NCBI GenBank assembly: GCA_016712265.1
Contig: JADJRJ010000028.1
Span: 1,240,001-1,304,000, forward strand
DNA from: Gemmatimonadota bacterium
Lineage (GTDB): Bacteria; Gemmatimonadota; Gemmatimonadetes; Gemmatimonadales; Gemmatimonadaceae
DNA: 64,000 nucleotides
Direction: 5' to 3'
Every line of letters begins with the position of its first letter. The stretch's first letter is position 1. The notes under the pieces were generated by a model, which saw only the letters and a list, made by a program, of their open reading frames with translations, was not told the DNA's origin and did not search any database. The position numbers and the translations under genes are program-made. Below, piece after piece: positions 16,883-25,735 of this stretch.

Positions 16883-18167
16883 GGCGGTCTCCCGCGGCAG
16901 CATACGACGCATCCAGGAGGTCCACGAGGTGCATCGCGCGGGCACGATGCGGTCCCGTGCGCAGGCCCGCCCCTAACTGCATGAGGCATCCCGGGTTGCT
17001 GGACACGACGAGGTCCGCTCCCGTGGCCTCGATCCGCGCGAGCTTCGCGTCCAGCACGCGAGTCGAGGTGTCCGGCTCGACCAGGTTGTAGATCCCGGCG
17101 CTGCCGCAACAGTGGTCGCCGTCCACGAGTGGCACCACGCGCAGGCCGGGAATCGCGGCGAGGACAGCGAGGGGCGGCTCCGTCACCCGTTGCGCGTGTT
17201 GGAGGTGGCACGGTGCGTCCCAGGTGACGACGGCGTTGACGATGCCACCGCGCCTCGGTCCGCGCGCGGCCAGGAGTTCGCTGACGTCGCGCGTGCGTGT
17301 GGCCAGCCGTCGCGCCCTCGGCTGCCAGACATCGTCTCCCGCGAAGAGGTGTTCGTACTCCTTCACGAGACTCCCACAACCGGAGGCGTTGGTCACCACG
17401 AAATCGGCCCCACTGGCCTCGAACGCCGCGATGTTTGCCCGTGCGAGTGCTCGCGCTGACTCCACATCACCAGCGTGCGCATGCAACGCACCGCAACACC
17501 GCTGCCCGCGGGCGCGGACCACCCGATAGCCGTTGTGCCCCAGCACGCGCTCGGTGGCGCGATTGGTCTCGGTGTACAGTCCCTCCATCACGCAACCGGT
17601 CAGCAAGGCGACGGTCGGCCCCGTCGACGTCGCTTCCGGGGCATAGGGCGGCGGACTCAAGACGCGCCTGGTGGAGGCCAACATGGCGAACGGAAACGAC
17701 ACCTCGCGCGGCAACCGGGCGATGAGATCGGGGAGTCCGGTCCCTCGAATGATGCGCGCGACGGCCAGGGCGATGCGGAGCACCGTGCGGTGGCGAAACG
17801 TGCCGAGGATGAGTCGTGCGACGGCGGGCCGCGGTCGTGACACTGCCAGCGTGGAGCGGGTCGCCTCAAGCAAGGCGCCGTATGGCACCCCCGACGGGCA
17901 CGCGGTCTCGCAGCCGCGACATCCCAGGCAGCGGTCGAAGTGCGTGGCGACGGCGTCATCATTCGGGTCGAGGTCTCCCGCAAGGAGTCCTCGCATGAGG
18001 ACCAGGCGACCACGCGGCGAGTCGTTCTCGTTGTCGAGCGCGAGATAGGTCGGGCAGGCCTGAAGGCAGAAGCCGCAGTGGACGCACAGGTCGAGCCCCG
18101 CACCCGCGTGGGCGAGCGGGGTGTCCGGAACTGCCCGAGAGCCCACCGGATGTTCAGCTGCGGTCAT
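16872..18167 (-). CDS. glcF: Glycolate oxidase iron-sulfur subunit GlcF
   Basis: 431 residues. Two ferredoxin-type [4Fe-4S] sites: C28-x2-C31-x2-C34-x3-C38 and C80-x2-C83-x2-C86-x3-C90. Two CCG domains follow (RCCGALHAHAGD and HCCGSAGIYNL), as in heterodisulfide reductase-like subunits. It passes electrons from the GlcD/GlcE flavoprotein to the membrane quinone pool. Start at 18167 gives a 14-base overlap with glcE; an upstream ATG at 18215 is possible but would overlap 62 bases and adds nothing conserved. Third subunit of the glcDEF set, in order. Confidence 0.92.
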   Translation of the reverse strand: MTAAEHPVGSRAVPDTPLAHAGAGLDLCVHCGFCLQACPTYLALDNENDSPRGRLVLMRGLLAGDLDPNDDAVATHFDRCLGCRGCETACPSGVPYGALLEATRSTLAVSRPRPAVARLILGTFRHRTVLRIALAVARIIRGTGLPDLIARLPREVSFPFAMLASTRRVLSPPPYAPEATSTGPTVALLTGCVMEGLYTETNRATERVLGHNGYRVVRARGQRCCGALHAHAGDVESARALARANIAAFEASGADFVVTNASGCGSLVKEYEHLFAGDDVWQPRARRLATRTRDVSELLAARGPRRGGIVNAVVTWDAPCHLQHAQRVTEPPLAVLAAIPGLRVVPLVDGDHCCGSAGIYNLVEPDTSTRVLDAKLARIEATGADLVVSSNPGCLMQLGAGLRTGPHRARAMHLVDLLDASYAAAGDRHAS

Positions 18168-19356
18168 CGTCCATGACTCCAGGATTAAGCCGCCGATGCG
18201 GGTCGAACGCGTCACGCACGCGGCGGCCGAGCGCCCTCAGGGCTGGCAGGCCACGGACGCCTGGGCCGGCGCCTTCCACGATCTCCATCGCGCCGGCGGA
18301 AACTGTGGATTGCCGCACGCGGTCCTGTAGCGCTGCGGGGGCCACGACACGGACGATTCCCCTGGAGGGCGTGGCGTGCACGCGTGTGGTGGCGTCACCG
18401 GCATCAACAACAGCGGTCCAGAGCGACGGCCATTGCGATGGTCGCACGGAGTACCGCACACCCGCGGCACCGTCCGACTCCGTGGCGGCCAGCGTCGGCC
18501 AGATGCTGCTCGAGATCTCGTGGGCGCCTGGGTGCCGCAACAATTGGTCGAGCGTCTGGGCAACGGCGCGGGGGGAACCGCCGAGGCGCACGAGGAGCAT
18601 CGCTGCGGGGGGCAGGCCGATGGTCGCGGCCAGGGTCGAGTTCACGGCCTCCAGGGCGAGGGGACCAAGCGTCAGCTGCCGCAACGACGTGATGAGTTCA
18701 GCGAGGCCGGCGTTCTCCAAGAGTTGGATCGCGCAACTGCGATCCACGGCCGGGAGGGGTCGGAGTCGCACCGTGGCCTCCGTCAGAATGCCGAGCGTTC
18801 CCCACGCGCCGACCTGGAGCCGGACGAGATCGAAGCCGGCCACGTTCTTGACCACGCGCCCACCGGCCGTCGTGCGGATGCCCGCCGCGTCGACGATCGT
18901 GAGGCCTAACGCGGCGTCACGCGGGAGCCCGATCGTGGCGGCCAGGGGGCCTGCGGACGCGGTCGCCAGGGTGGCGCCAAGGGTCCCGGTTGAGCCACCC
19001 CAGGGATCCAGAGGGAGCCACTGTCCGTTGGCGCGAGTGACTTCGGCGATTTCGGAGAGGAGGGTGCCGGCGCGCGCGGTCAGCGTGAGGTCGCCGGGAA
19101 CGTACGCCGTGATCCCGCGCAGTCGGGACAGGTCGAGGGTGGCGTCCGCGCAGATGCGTTCCGTGACGCTGGTCCAGGTTCCTGCGCCCCGGATACGGAA
19201 GGTCGTGTGGGGGGCGGATTCTCGCAGGATGTCGACGAGTTCGGCCTCGGTGGATGGAGCATGCCGAACCTCGGGGCCCCCCCCCGACTCAAGAATCGGA
19301 TCGCGTCGTCGCGCGTGTGTCATCGCCGTGTCCCCACTCCCAGCAGAATCCCGCAT
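18154..19356 (-). CDS. glcE: Glycolate oxidase FAD-binding subunit GlcE
   Basis: 400 residues. FAD-binding type 4 (PP-loop) fold: the N-terminal TTFRIRGAGTWTS strand, PGDLTLTARAGTLLSEI, and the flavin-contacting GGSTGTLGATLATASAGP and GGRVVKNVAGFDL segments typical of GlcE. It lacks the C-terminal domain of GlcD. ATG at 19356 is three bases after the glcD stop and is preceded by GAGG; ATG at 19323 is an alternative. Works with GlcD and GlcF in oxidation of glycolate to glyoxylate. Confidence 0.9.
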   Translation of the reverse strand: MRDSAGSGDTAMTHARRRDPILESGGGPEVRHAPSTEAELVDILRESAPHTTFRIRGAGTWTSVTERICADATLDLSRLRGITAYVPGDLTLTARAGTLLSEIAEVTRANGQWLPLDPWGGSTGTLGATLATASAGPLAATIGLPRDAALGLTIVDAAGIRTTAGGRVVKNVAGFDLVRLQVGAWGTLGILTEATVRLRPLPAVDRSCAIQLLENAGLAELITSLRQLTLGPLALEAVNSTLAATIGLPPAAMLLVRLGGSPRAVAQTLDQLLRHPGAHEISSSIWPTLAATESDGAAGVRYSVRPSQWPSLWTAVVDAGDATTRVHATPSRGIVRVVAPAALQDRVRQSTVSAGAMEIVEGAGPGVRGLPALRALGRRVRDAFDPHRRLNPGVMDDDRS

Positions 19357-19359
19357 CCC

Positions 19360-20781
19360 CTATCGCCTCGCCGCGGGCGACATCGCCCACTCCCGGCACG
19401 AGCGCACCGGGACCACCTTCCCCGGATTCATGCGTCGCTCCGGGTCAAAGCAGTCCCGCAAGCGGCACATGGACCCGAGCGTCGCCTCGCTGAACAACCG
19501 CGGCATGTACGGCAGCTTGTCCACGCCGATCCCGTGCTCGCCGGTGACGCTCCCGCCGGCTGCGATGCACGCCTCCATGATGCGCACCATCGCACGCTCC
19601 ACCCGCTGCGTCTCGCCAGCATCATTCCCGTTGTAGGGAATATTCGGGTGCAGGTTGCCGTCGCCGGCGTGAAACACATTGCACACCGTCACCCCTTCCT
19701 CGCGCCCGATGCGACCGATCTCCGCCAGCACATCGGGCAACCGCGTGCGCGGGATCACGGCATCCTGCACCACGAGGTGCGACGACACACGACCCATCGC
19801 GCCAAACGCCTTCTTGCGCCCCTGCCACAAGCGCTGTCGGTCGGCCTCCGTGGTGGCCACGCGGACGTCGCGAGCACCACCGTCCCGGCACGCCGCCGCC
19901 ACCCGCGCGACGTCGTCGTCGAGTCCGGCGGCCGCGCCGTCCAGCTCGATCAGCAGCACGGCGGCGGCATCCACCGGATATCCGGCAGCGTAGATCGATG
20001 CCTCGACCGCCTGAATCGTCGGCTGGTCCATCATCTCCAGTGCGGCCGGGACCAGGCCCGCCGCGATGATGGCACTGGTCGCTCGCGCCGCGCTGTCGAT
20101 CGTTGGGAAATCAGCCAACATCGTGCGGACCGCTGGCGGATTGATGGTCAGTCGCACCGTGGCGTCGAGCACCACGCCAAAACAGCCCTCGGATCCCACG
20201 AAGGCCCCGAGCAGGTCATACCCCGAGACCTCGCCCTCCGTTGACCCCAACGTCACCACCGAACCGTCGGCCAAGGCAACCGTCAGCGCGAGCACGTGGT
20301 TCACCGTGACGCCGTACTTGAGGCAGTGGGGGCCCCCCGCATTCTCCGCGACGTTGCCGCCGATCGTGCACGCGGATTGGCTCGACGGATCGGGCGCGTA
20401 ATGCAGGCCATATGCGGCCACCGCGCGCGACAAGTGGGCGTTGACCACCCCCGGTTCCACCACCGCCCACCCATTGTCCACGTCAATCTCGAGGATGCGG
20501 CGCAGGCGGTTGAGCCCGAGGACGACCGTGCCGTCCGCCAGCGCCCCACCCGACAGGCCCGTGCCGGCCCCGCGTGGGACAAACGCGACATTGCGCCTCG
20601 CGAGGAGCCGCACCACCGCCAGGGCTTCGTCCCGCGTCCCGGGGAGCACCACCAGGGCGGGATCGTGGCGATAGCCCGGCAGTCCGTCCGACGTGTAGGC
20701 GAGCAGCTCCCCCGGGCGGGTGAGCACCCACCGCGTCCCCACCACGTCCGCTAGCTCTCGGTCGAGCCCCGGCGGGATCAT
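19360..20781 (-). CDS. glcD: Glycolate oxidase FAD-linked subunit GlcD
   Basis: 473 residues. FAD_binding_4 domain with PRGAGTGLSGGA and the TIGGNVAENAGGPHCLKYG loop, then FAD-oxidase C-terminal domain with CNVFHAGDGNLHP and TGEHGIGVDK. This is the catalytic subunit that oxidises glycolate; lactate or other 2-hydroxy acids are possible substrates because GlcD and LldD-like families overlap. The start overlaps the upstream LON-domain gene by ATGA. With GlcE and GlcF directly downstream the complex is complete. Confidence 0.92.
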   Translation of the reverse strand: MIPPGLDRELADVVGTRWVLTRPGELLAYTSDGLPGYRHDPALVVLPGTRDEALAVVRLLARRNVAFVPRGAGTGLSGGALADGTVVLGLNRLRRILEIDVDNGWAVVEPGVVNAHLSRAVAAYGLHYAPDPSSQSACTIGGNVAENAGGPHCLKYGVTVNHVLALTVALADGSVVTLGSTEGEVSGYDLLGAFVGSEGCFGVVLDATVRLTINPPAVRTMLADFPTIDSAARATSAIIAAGLVPAALEMMDQPTIQAVEASIYAAGYPVDAAAVLLIELDGAAAGLDDDVARVAAACRDGGARDVRVATTEADRQRLWQGRKKAFGAMGRVSSHLVVQDAVIPRTRLPDVLAEIGRIGREEGVTVCNVFHAGDGNLHPNIPYNGNDAGETQRVERAMVRIMEACIAAGGSVTGEHGIGVDKLPYMPRLFSEATLGSMCRLRDCFDPERRMNPGKVVPVRSCREWAMSPAARR

Positions 20782-21425
20782 GGATGGTGTCCGTGACCGT
20801 TCGATGACGCGGCACGATGCCGCGCCGCGCGCGCCTCCAGGCCGGGTAGCTCGTCCGCGACCATGGCGATCAACCGCTCGGTGCGAGTGGCGGAATCGGG
20901 GATGGCCAGGAGCTCGAGTCGCGCCGGCAAGGGCAGGTCGAGGAGCTGGGCCATGGCGTAGGCTCGCGCCACGGTCTCGACCGGCAGCTCGGGTGCCGGC
21001 GAGTGATCGTCGACCAGGGTGCGAGCCGCCCGGGTGGCTCGCGCGAACAGCTGGTCGAGTCGATCCTGGGTCGCGCCGAGTGCAATGGACCCGGACTCCG
21101 GGAGGCGTTCGACCATACCGACATGATAGGGTGCCGGCGATTCCACGAACGACTGAAAGACGAACCGCTCCAGTCCCCTGATCGCAATGTTGCTGCGCCC
21201 GTCTGCGAGGGGCTGAACGGTCTCAACACGCGCCATCGTGCCCACGGTCCCCCTCGGGATTGCGCCGGCGGCGGTTCCCTGCGGACAGCTGAGCAGCCCG
21301 AACTGCCGGTCCCCGTCCATGACATCCGCGAGCATTCGCCGGTAGCGAGGCTCGAAGATGTGCAGAAGTTCCACGGTCCCCGGAAAGAGGACCATCGGGA
21401 GCGGAAACAGGGGCACTGGCGTCAC
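20778..21425 (-). CDS. LON substrate-binding domain protein
   Basis: 215 residues corresponding to the N-terminal domain of Lon protease alone: VPLFPLPMVLFPGTVELLHIFEPRYRRML is the domain's opening signature. There is no ATPase or protease domain. Stand-alone LON-N proteins are common in bacteria but their role is poorly known. It opens the glycolate oxidase operon, so it may bind or stabilise one of its products (inference). Start is GTG because an in-frame stop lies just upstream; a TATAGT box ends six bases before it, so the operon mRNA is probably leaderless. Confidence 0.82.
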   Translation of the reverse strand: MTPVPLFPLPMVLFPGTVELLHIFEPRYRRMLADVMDGDRQFGLLSCPQGTAAGAIPRGTVGTMARVETVQPLADGRSNIAIRGLERFVFQSFVESPAPYHVGMVERLPESGSIALGATQDRLDQLFARATRAARTLVDDHSPAPELPVETVARAYAMAQLLDLPLPARLELLAIPDSATRTERLIAMVADELPGLEARAARHRAASSNGHGHHP

Positions 21426-21431
21426 GCCTCA

Positions 21432-21437
21432 ACTATA
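21432..21437 (-). promoter_or_regulatory. TATAGT box, leaderless promoter of the glc operon
   Basis: TATAGT (minus strand) ends 6 nt before the GTG start at 21425 and matches TATAAT in five of six bases. The only GAGG is one base from the start codon, too close to act as a Shine-Dalgarno. Confidence 0.55.
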
Positions 21438-21546
21438 TCGGGGCTCGGCCACCCCGGCAGGCGTATCCAGCGTCCGGGATGGGGCAGGCGTATGATCCGA
21501 GGCATCCGCGACGGGCGCGGAACCTCGCGTTCAGCCAGCCTTTGGC

Positions 21547-23919
21547 ATGTTCCTCACCGCGTTCATCATCGGGGCCCTGTCGAGTTCCGCTACCGTCACC
21601 CCGACGGACTCCGTCCGGCGCGTTTCCGCGTCGGCGCGGGGAGATTCGGTGGTATACAAGCGACCCGAGGAAATTCGGATCCCGGTGCGTCGCGCACGAA
21701 CGAAACCAGTCCTCGATGGGCGCCTGGACGACGAGGTGTGGCAGGAGGCCTTGCCGCTCGACCGATTCGTACAGTACGAGCCGGTCGACGCGGTCCTGCC
21801 GCCCCAGCCGAGCATTGGGCGGGTCGCATATGACGGAGAATTCCTGTACATCGGCTTTCGTGCCTTCGAGCGGAGCCGCGACGACATCCGGGCGACGATC
21901 CATCCACGCGAGCGCGGTGGTGAGCTGGACGACAAGATCGCGATGTCGGTGGATACCTACAACGACAACCGGCGCACATATGTCTTTCGGGTCTCGCCAG
22001 CCAACCTGCAGTTCGATGGCGTAAAGACGGAGGGTCAACGCACCGACGATACGCCCGACTTCGTCTGGTATTCCGCCGCGCGCATCGACAGTCTCGGCTG
22101 GACGGTGGAAGCCGCGATCCCGTTTGCCTCGCTCCGTCTCCCCCCGTCCGACTCGCTCGATTTCGGGTTCGACCTGGTGCGATACCACGGGAAGGCAGGC
22201 GTGCGCAGCTCGTGGTCTCCGCGCCGACGCGGGAACCCGTGCGACATCTGCCAGCAAGGGACGTTGGTCGGCCTGGGCGGCGTTGAGCTGCGACGGACCG
22301 TGGACCTCCTTCCCTATGTGTCCGGGACGGAGGTGGGGCTGCGCGCCTTTGGGGCGGATTCCGCGTTCTATGGCGGCAAGTTCCAACCCACCGCGCCTCC
22401 CCGCGGTTTCTCCATGGAAAATCCGCGGGGAAGTATCGGCGGTGACCTCCGCGTCGCCCTCACGCCTTCTACAACCCTTAACGCGACCTTCAATCCGGAC
22501 TTCTCCCAGGTGGAGTCGGACGACGAGCAGGTCCGGGTCAACCAGCGATTTGCCCTCTTCTTTCAGGAACGTCGACCGTTCTTCCTGGAGAGCCGGGACG
22601 TGTTCGACGTCTCACGGAGCGGCGATGGTGGGGGGGGAAGTGGCGGGGACCAGGCGGGCGGTCAGTTGCTCTACACGCGCGCCATCGTGGATCCCTCGGC
22701 CGGTGGTCGGATCACGGGAAAGTCGGGGGCGACACAATACGGCGTCCTCTATGCGCGAGATGATGCCCCGGCGTGGTTCTACTACGACGGGTACGAAAGC
22801 GGCGGCGTCGTCGCCAACATGCAGACACGCGGGGACGCCGTCGTTGGACGCGTGAGGCGCGACATCCTCAGTGATTCGTGGATCGGAGGCTCGTTTCTCG
22901 GTCGCACGGCCGGGACTTCGCGCTCGTCGGTCGCCGAGCTGGACTTCTCGTTGCGACGAAAGACCATCGTCTTCTCCGCTGAAGGCGCCGTCTCGAACGA
23001 ACGGGCCCCTGGTGATTCCCTCCTGTCCAGCGTGTTCGACGGCCGCGAGCGTTCCGGCGGGTACTACACGGCCCGCCTCTCACAGTCCGGTCGGAACTTC
23101 AACTGGAACATGTCGGCGGCCGGGTTGTCACCCGAGTATCGCAACCAGCTCGGCCGGTATTCGCGGGTCGGGGTCGAGAGCTTTACCGGCCGACTGGCGT
23201 TCGACCAGTACCCCAACGGAGCGCTGATCCAGAAGGTCTCCCAAAGCCTCTCCGTGAGTCGCACGAATGCGTTTGGGGCGGGGCTGCTGGACTACAGCAT
23301 CACCCCGCGCTTCGAGTTGACGTTCAAGCAGCGTGCGGGCTTCAACGTCAGCTACATGATCGAGCGACAGGCGATCCTCGGTGTCCCCCTCCACCAGCGC
23401 GGCGTCTTTACGGACTTCCGGTTGGAGACCTCGCGCTTCGTCCAGTTCGGCGGGTTCTTCTACGGAGGCGACCGGGAATTGTACGACCCGGCCAACCCGC
23501 GGGTGAGCAAGGGGATCTTCGCCAGCCTCCGGATGACCATCCGGCCGGTGCCTCAGGCCAGCCTTGAGGTGCGCGGCCAGCAATCCAACCACTACGACGG
23601 GTGGGATGGGGCCCTCGTGGACGACGCGAAGATTGTGCGCTTGCGGGGGACCTACCAGGTTAGCCGGCGCCTGGGGATGCGGCTCATCGGGGAGTACTCT
23701 GACCAGTTCAACACCCTGGTGAGCAACCCGGTCAATGAGCGGGCGATCCGGTACGCGTCGAGCCTGCTGGTGACGTACGAGCTGGCCCCCGCTTCGTTCC
23801 TGTATGCCGGATACAATGACCTGATGCAATCGTACGAGCAGCCGGTGGTCACGCGCCCGCAGACCCTGCGGACGGGCAATCAGTTCTTCCTCAAAATGTC
23901 GTACCTGTTCCGCCTGTAG
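21547..23919 (+). CDS. DUF5916 outer-membrane protein with CBM9-like N-terminus
   Basis: 790 residues. A signal-like N-terminus (MFLTAFIIGALSSSA) precedes a carbohydrate-binding family 9-like sandwich (about 45-215: PVLDGRLDDEVWQEA, then DTYNDNRRTYVFRVSPANLQ), the usual start of DUF5916 proteins. Residues 230-790 are amphipathic strands of an outer-membrane beta-barrel, including VNQRFALFFQERRPFFLES, and the chain ends in an aromatic-rich YLFRL. This family is widespread in Bacteroidota and Gemmatimonadota with unknown ligand. No Shine-Dalgarno is obvious; a TATGAT box lies at 21491-21496. Confidence 0.85.
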   Translation: MFLTAFIIGALSSSATVTPTDSVRRVSASARGDSVVYKRPEEIRIPVRRARTKPVLDGRLDDEVWQEALPLDRFVQYEPVDAVLPPQPSIGRVAYDGEFLYIGFRAFERSRDDIRATIHPRERGGELDDKIAMSVDTYNDNRRTYVFRVSPANLQFDGVKTEGQRTDDTPDFVWYSAARIDSLGWTVEAAIPFASLRLPPSDSLDFGFDLVRYHGKAGVRSSWSPRRRGNPCDICQQGTLVGLGGVELRRTVDLLPYVSGTEVGLRAFGADSAFYGGKFQPTAPPRGFSMENPRGSIGGDLRVALTPSTTLNATFNPDFSQVESDDEQVRVNQRFALFFQERRPFFLESRDVFDVSRSGDGGGGSGGDQAGGQLLYTRAIVDPSAGGRITGKSGATQYGVLYARDDAPAWFYYDGYESGGVVANMQTRGDAVVGRVRRDILSDSWIGGSFLGRTAGTSRSSVAELDFSLRRKTIVFSAEGAVSNERAPGDSLLSSVFDGRERSGGYYTARLSQSGRNFNWNMSAAGLSPEYRNQLGRYSRVGVESFTGRLAFDQYPNGALIQKVSQSLSVSRTNAFGAGLLDYSITPRFELTFKQRAGFNVSYMIERQAILGVPLHQRGVFTDFRLETSRFVQFGGFFYGGDRELYDPANPRVSKGIFASLRMTIRPVPQASLEVRGQQSNHYDGWDGALVDDAKIVRLRGTYQVSRRLGMRLIGEYSDQFNTLVSNPVNERAIRYASSLLVTYELAPASFLYAGYNDLMQSYEQPVVTRPQTLRTGNQFFLKMSYLFRL

Positions 23920-23922
23920 GTC

Positions 23923-24330
23923 TCAGGTCGCCTGGGAGGCCGCGAGTCGCACAGCGAGTTCACGGATGGTGGAGAGCTCGAAAGGCTTCTGCAGCACTTC
24001 GCACCCGGAACGCGTGACAAAGTCCGCTGCTTCCTGGGATACGATGTCGCCGGTGGAAATAACCATCCGTGGGAGGACCGCGGGATACCGCGCACGGACG
24101 CGTTCGTACAGGTCGATGCCATTCAGTCCGGGCATGCGAAGGTCACACACCACCATGCGGTATCGCGACGGTGGTGGCTGTTCTTCGTCCAGCGCGATCA
24201 ACGCCCAGGCACTTTCGCCGTTGGACGCTTCGTCGACCGCCCACCCCATGCGGGAAAAACACCGCCGCAGCGCCACGCGGATGGTGAGTTCGTCGTCGAC
24301 CACGAGGACGCGATTCGTGTCTGCCGTCAT
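23923..24330 (-). CDS. Single-domain response regulator (CheY/SpoIIF-like receiver)
   Basis: 135 residues, receiver domain only. Acidic pair in VLVVDDE, phosphoacceptor Asp in VVCDLRMPG, Thr in ISTGD, and Lys in LQKPF are all present, so phosphorylation is likely. There is no output domain, so it must act by protein contact. No histidine kinase is adjacent; the stop is three bases from the convergent DUF5916 gene. Minus-strand GAGAAGGG lies just before the ATG. Confidence 0.88.
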   Translation of the reverse strand: MTADTNRVLVVDDELTIRVALRRCFSRMGWAVDEASNGESAWALIALDEEQPPPSRYRMVVCDLRMPGLNGIDLYERVRARYPAVLPRMVISTGDIVSQEAADFVTRSGCEVLQKPFELSTIRELAVRLAASQAT

Positions 24331-24471
24331 GCGGACCCTTCTCCCGGGGGCGATCGCTCGGTCGTCGCACTATCGCAGCTGCACCGCGGTTTGTCCATCC
24401 GTGATCCGGGATCTGACCCGACCGGATACTCGTGGTTTGTCACAGCCCGAGGGCATTAAGCGGTCCACAGG

Positions 24472-24508
24472 AAAACGAGACGCCCGGTGCGTGAGCACCG
24501 GGCGTCTC
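24472..24508 (-). terminator. Intrinsic terminator of the sigma factor gene
   Basis: Perfect 14-bp stem GAGACGCCCGGTGC / GCACCGGGCGTCTC with a 4-nt loop, followed on the minus strand by GTTTTCC. It begins 21 bases past the sigma factor stop and is the clearest intrinsic terminator in the window. Confidence 0.85.
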
Positions 24509-24529
24509 AGGGACAACGCGGGTGAAGCG

Positions 24530-25432
24530 TCAGGCGGCGGTCCAGAAGCCGGCGAGGGCCCGTCCGTCGGGGGATTCGCGCAGCTTCTCGAAGGCGCGCT
24601 CCCGGATCTGCCGGATCCGTTCCCGCGTCACGCCCAACAGGGCGCCGATGCGCTCCAAGGTCATGGCCTCTGAGCCTTCCTCGAGGCCGTAATACAAGCT
24701 GAGGATCTTGCGCTCGCGGGACGTGAGGTATTTCTGGAAGACCTTGCCGATGAACTCGCGCATCAGCTTGAAGTCGGTGACGTCCTCGATCTCCGCGCCA
24801 TCGACGCCGCAGAACCGCTCGCCGAGGGTCGAGGCTTCACGATCGCTGCGATCGACCGGGGCGTCCAGGGAGACCTCGGTCGAGGTCATCTGGCGAGCCG
24901 CGCGGACATTCTCGGGGGTCTCGCCGATCAGTCGCGCCACCTCGTCATCCGAAGGGTCGCGCCGGAGCACCTGGGCGAGGATCGTCTCGGCCCGGGAAAG
25001 CCGAATGAGCTGGGAGTTCTGGTTGAGCGGGATCCGAACGGAACGGGTCTGCTCGGCGAGCGCCTTCAGGACGGCCTGGCGCACCCACCACACGGCGTAG
25101 GAGATGAACTTCACCCCCTGGTCCGGGTCGAACTTGCGAACCGCCTTGAGCAGACCTTCGTTGCCGATTGCGACGAGTTCCGAAAGGTCCAGCCCGTGCC
25201 CCTGATACTTCTTCACATACGAGATCACAAACCTGAGGTTCGCGGTCACGAGGCGTTCAGCCGCCGCCTCGTCGCCCTTCTGGGCGAGCCGAGCTAACCG
25301 TCGTTCTTCGGCCGGGTCGGTGATAAGGGGGAGCTTCTGGATGTCGAGGAGGTACTGGTCGAATGCGGTGGATGGAGCTGCACGAACGAAGGACTTTGTG
25401 GTCGTCTTTACCCGTGTCTCGATCGCTGGCAT
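24530..25432 (-). CDS. RpoD-family sigma factor (group 1/2, no region 1.1)
   Basis: 300 residues. Region 1.2 (TAFDQYLLDIQKLPLI), region 2 with NLRFVISYVKKYQGHGLDLSEL and the -10-recognition helix KFISYAVWWVRQAV, region 3, and region 4.2 HTH (TLERIGALLGVTRERIRQIRERA) are complete. There is no acidic region 1.1 or non-conserved insert, so it resembles group 2 (RpoS/SigB-like) sigmas or the compact primary sigma used in some phyla. Start chosen at MPAIETR; the longer frame upstream is Arg/Pro shadow. A promoter, an inverted repeat and a strong terminator flank it, so it is monocistronic. Confidence 0.9.
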   Translation of the reverse strand: MPAIETRVKTTTKSFVRAAPSTAFDQYLLDIQKLPLITDPAEERRLARLAQKGDEAAAERLVTANLRFVISYVKKYQGHGLDLSELVAIGNEGLLKAVRKFDPDQGVKFISYAVWWVRQAVLKALAEQTRSVRIPLNQNSQLIRLSRAETILAQVLRRDPSDDEVARLIGETPENVRAARQMTSTEVSLDAPVDRSDREASTLGERFCGVDGAEIEDVTDFKLMREFIGKVFQKYLTSRERKILSLYYGLEEGSEAMTLERIGALLGVTRERIRQIRERAFEKLRESPDGRALAGFWTAA

Positions 25433-25505
25433 AGGCCTCTCTGCTTCGACAACGTGTCGCTGCCGCCATGAACCGCGCCGCAGCGTAGGGGGGAAGTGGG
25501 CGGGC

Positions 25506-25534
25506 ACAGTACGAAACGGTTTACGCCCAGTCAA
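25506..25534 (-). promoter_or_regulatory. Promoter of the sigma factor gene
   Basis: Minus strand TTGACT (25534-25529), 17-nt spacer, TACTGT (25511-25506), giving a leader of about 65 nt before the ATG at 25432. Confidence 0.6.
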
Positions 25535-25566
25535 CAGCCAATTTTGGTGCCAACCGGTTACGCGGG

Positions 25567-25587
25567 CGTGATGCAGGTCGCATCACG
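25567..25587. promoter_or_regulatory. Perfect inverted repeat upstream of the sigma factor promoter
   Basis: CGTGATGC-N5-GCATCACG, 32 bases upstream of the -35 box. The position suits an activator or repressor operator; no T-run supports a terminator. Confidence 0.45.
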
Positions 25588-25735
25588 TTCAGTCACAACG
25601 CCTTGCGAGTCATCAGGTCGTGTGATCCCGAGCACGTGAGCCAGAGCCAATCCTGGACGGCGATACCGAACAAGAGCCGTATGTGTGTGGAAAACTCACA
25701 GTTCCGCCGGACTTTCGTGGCGAAATCCGTGACCG

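Larger units (their letters stand above)
25433..25735. other. 303-bp intergenic region between sigma factor and aroB
   Basis: Contains the sigma-factor promoter (25506-25534) and the inverted repeat at 25567-25587. The remaining 25588-25735 is less GC-rich than its surroundings; I see no convincing gene, RNA or terminator for aroB there. Confidence 0.5.
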
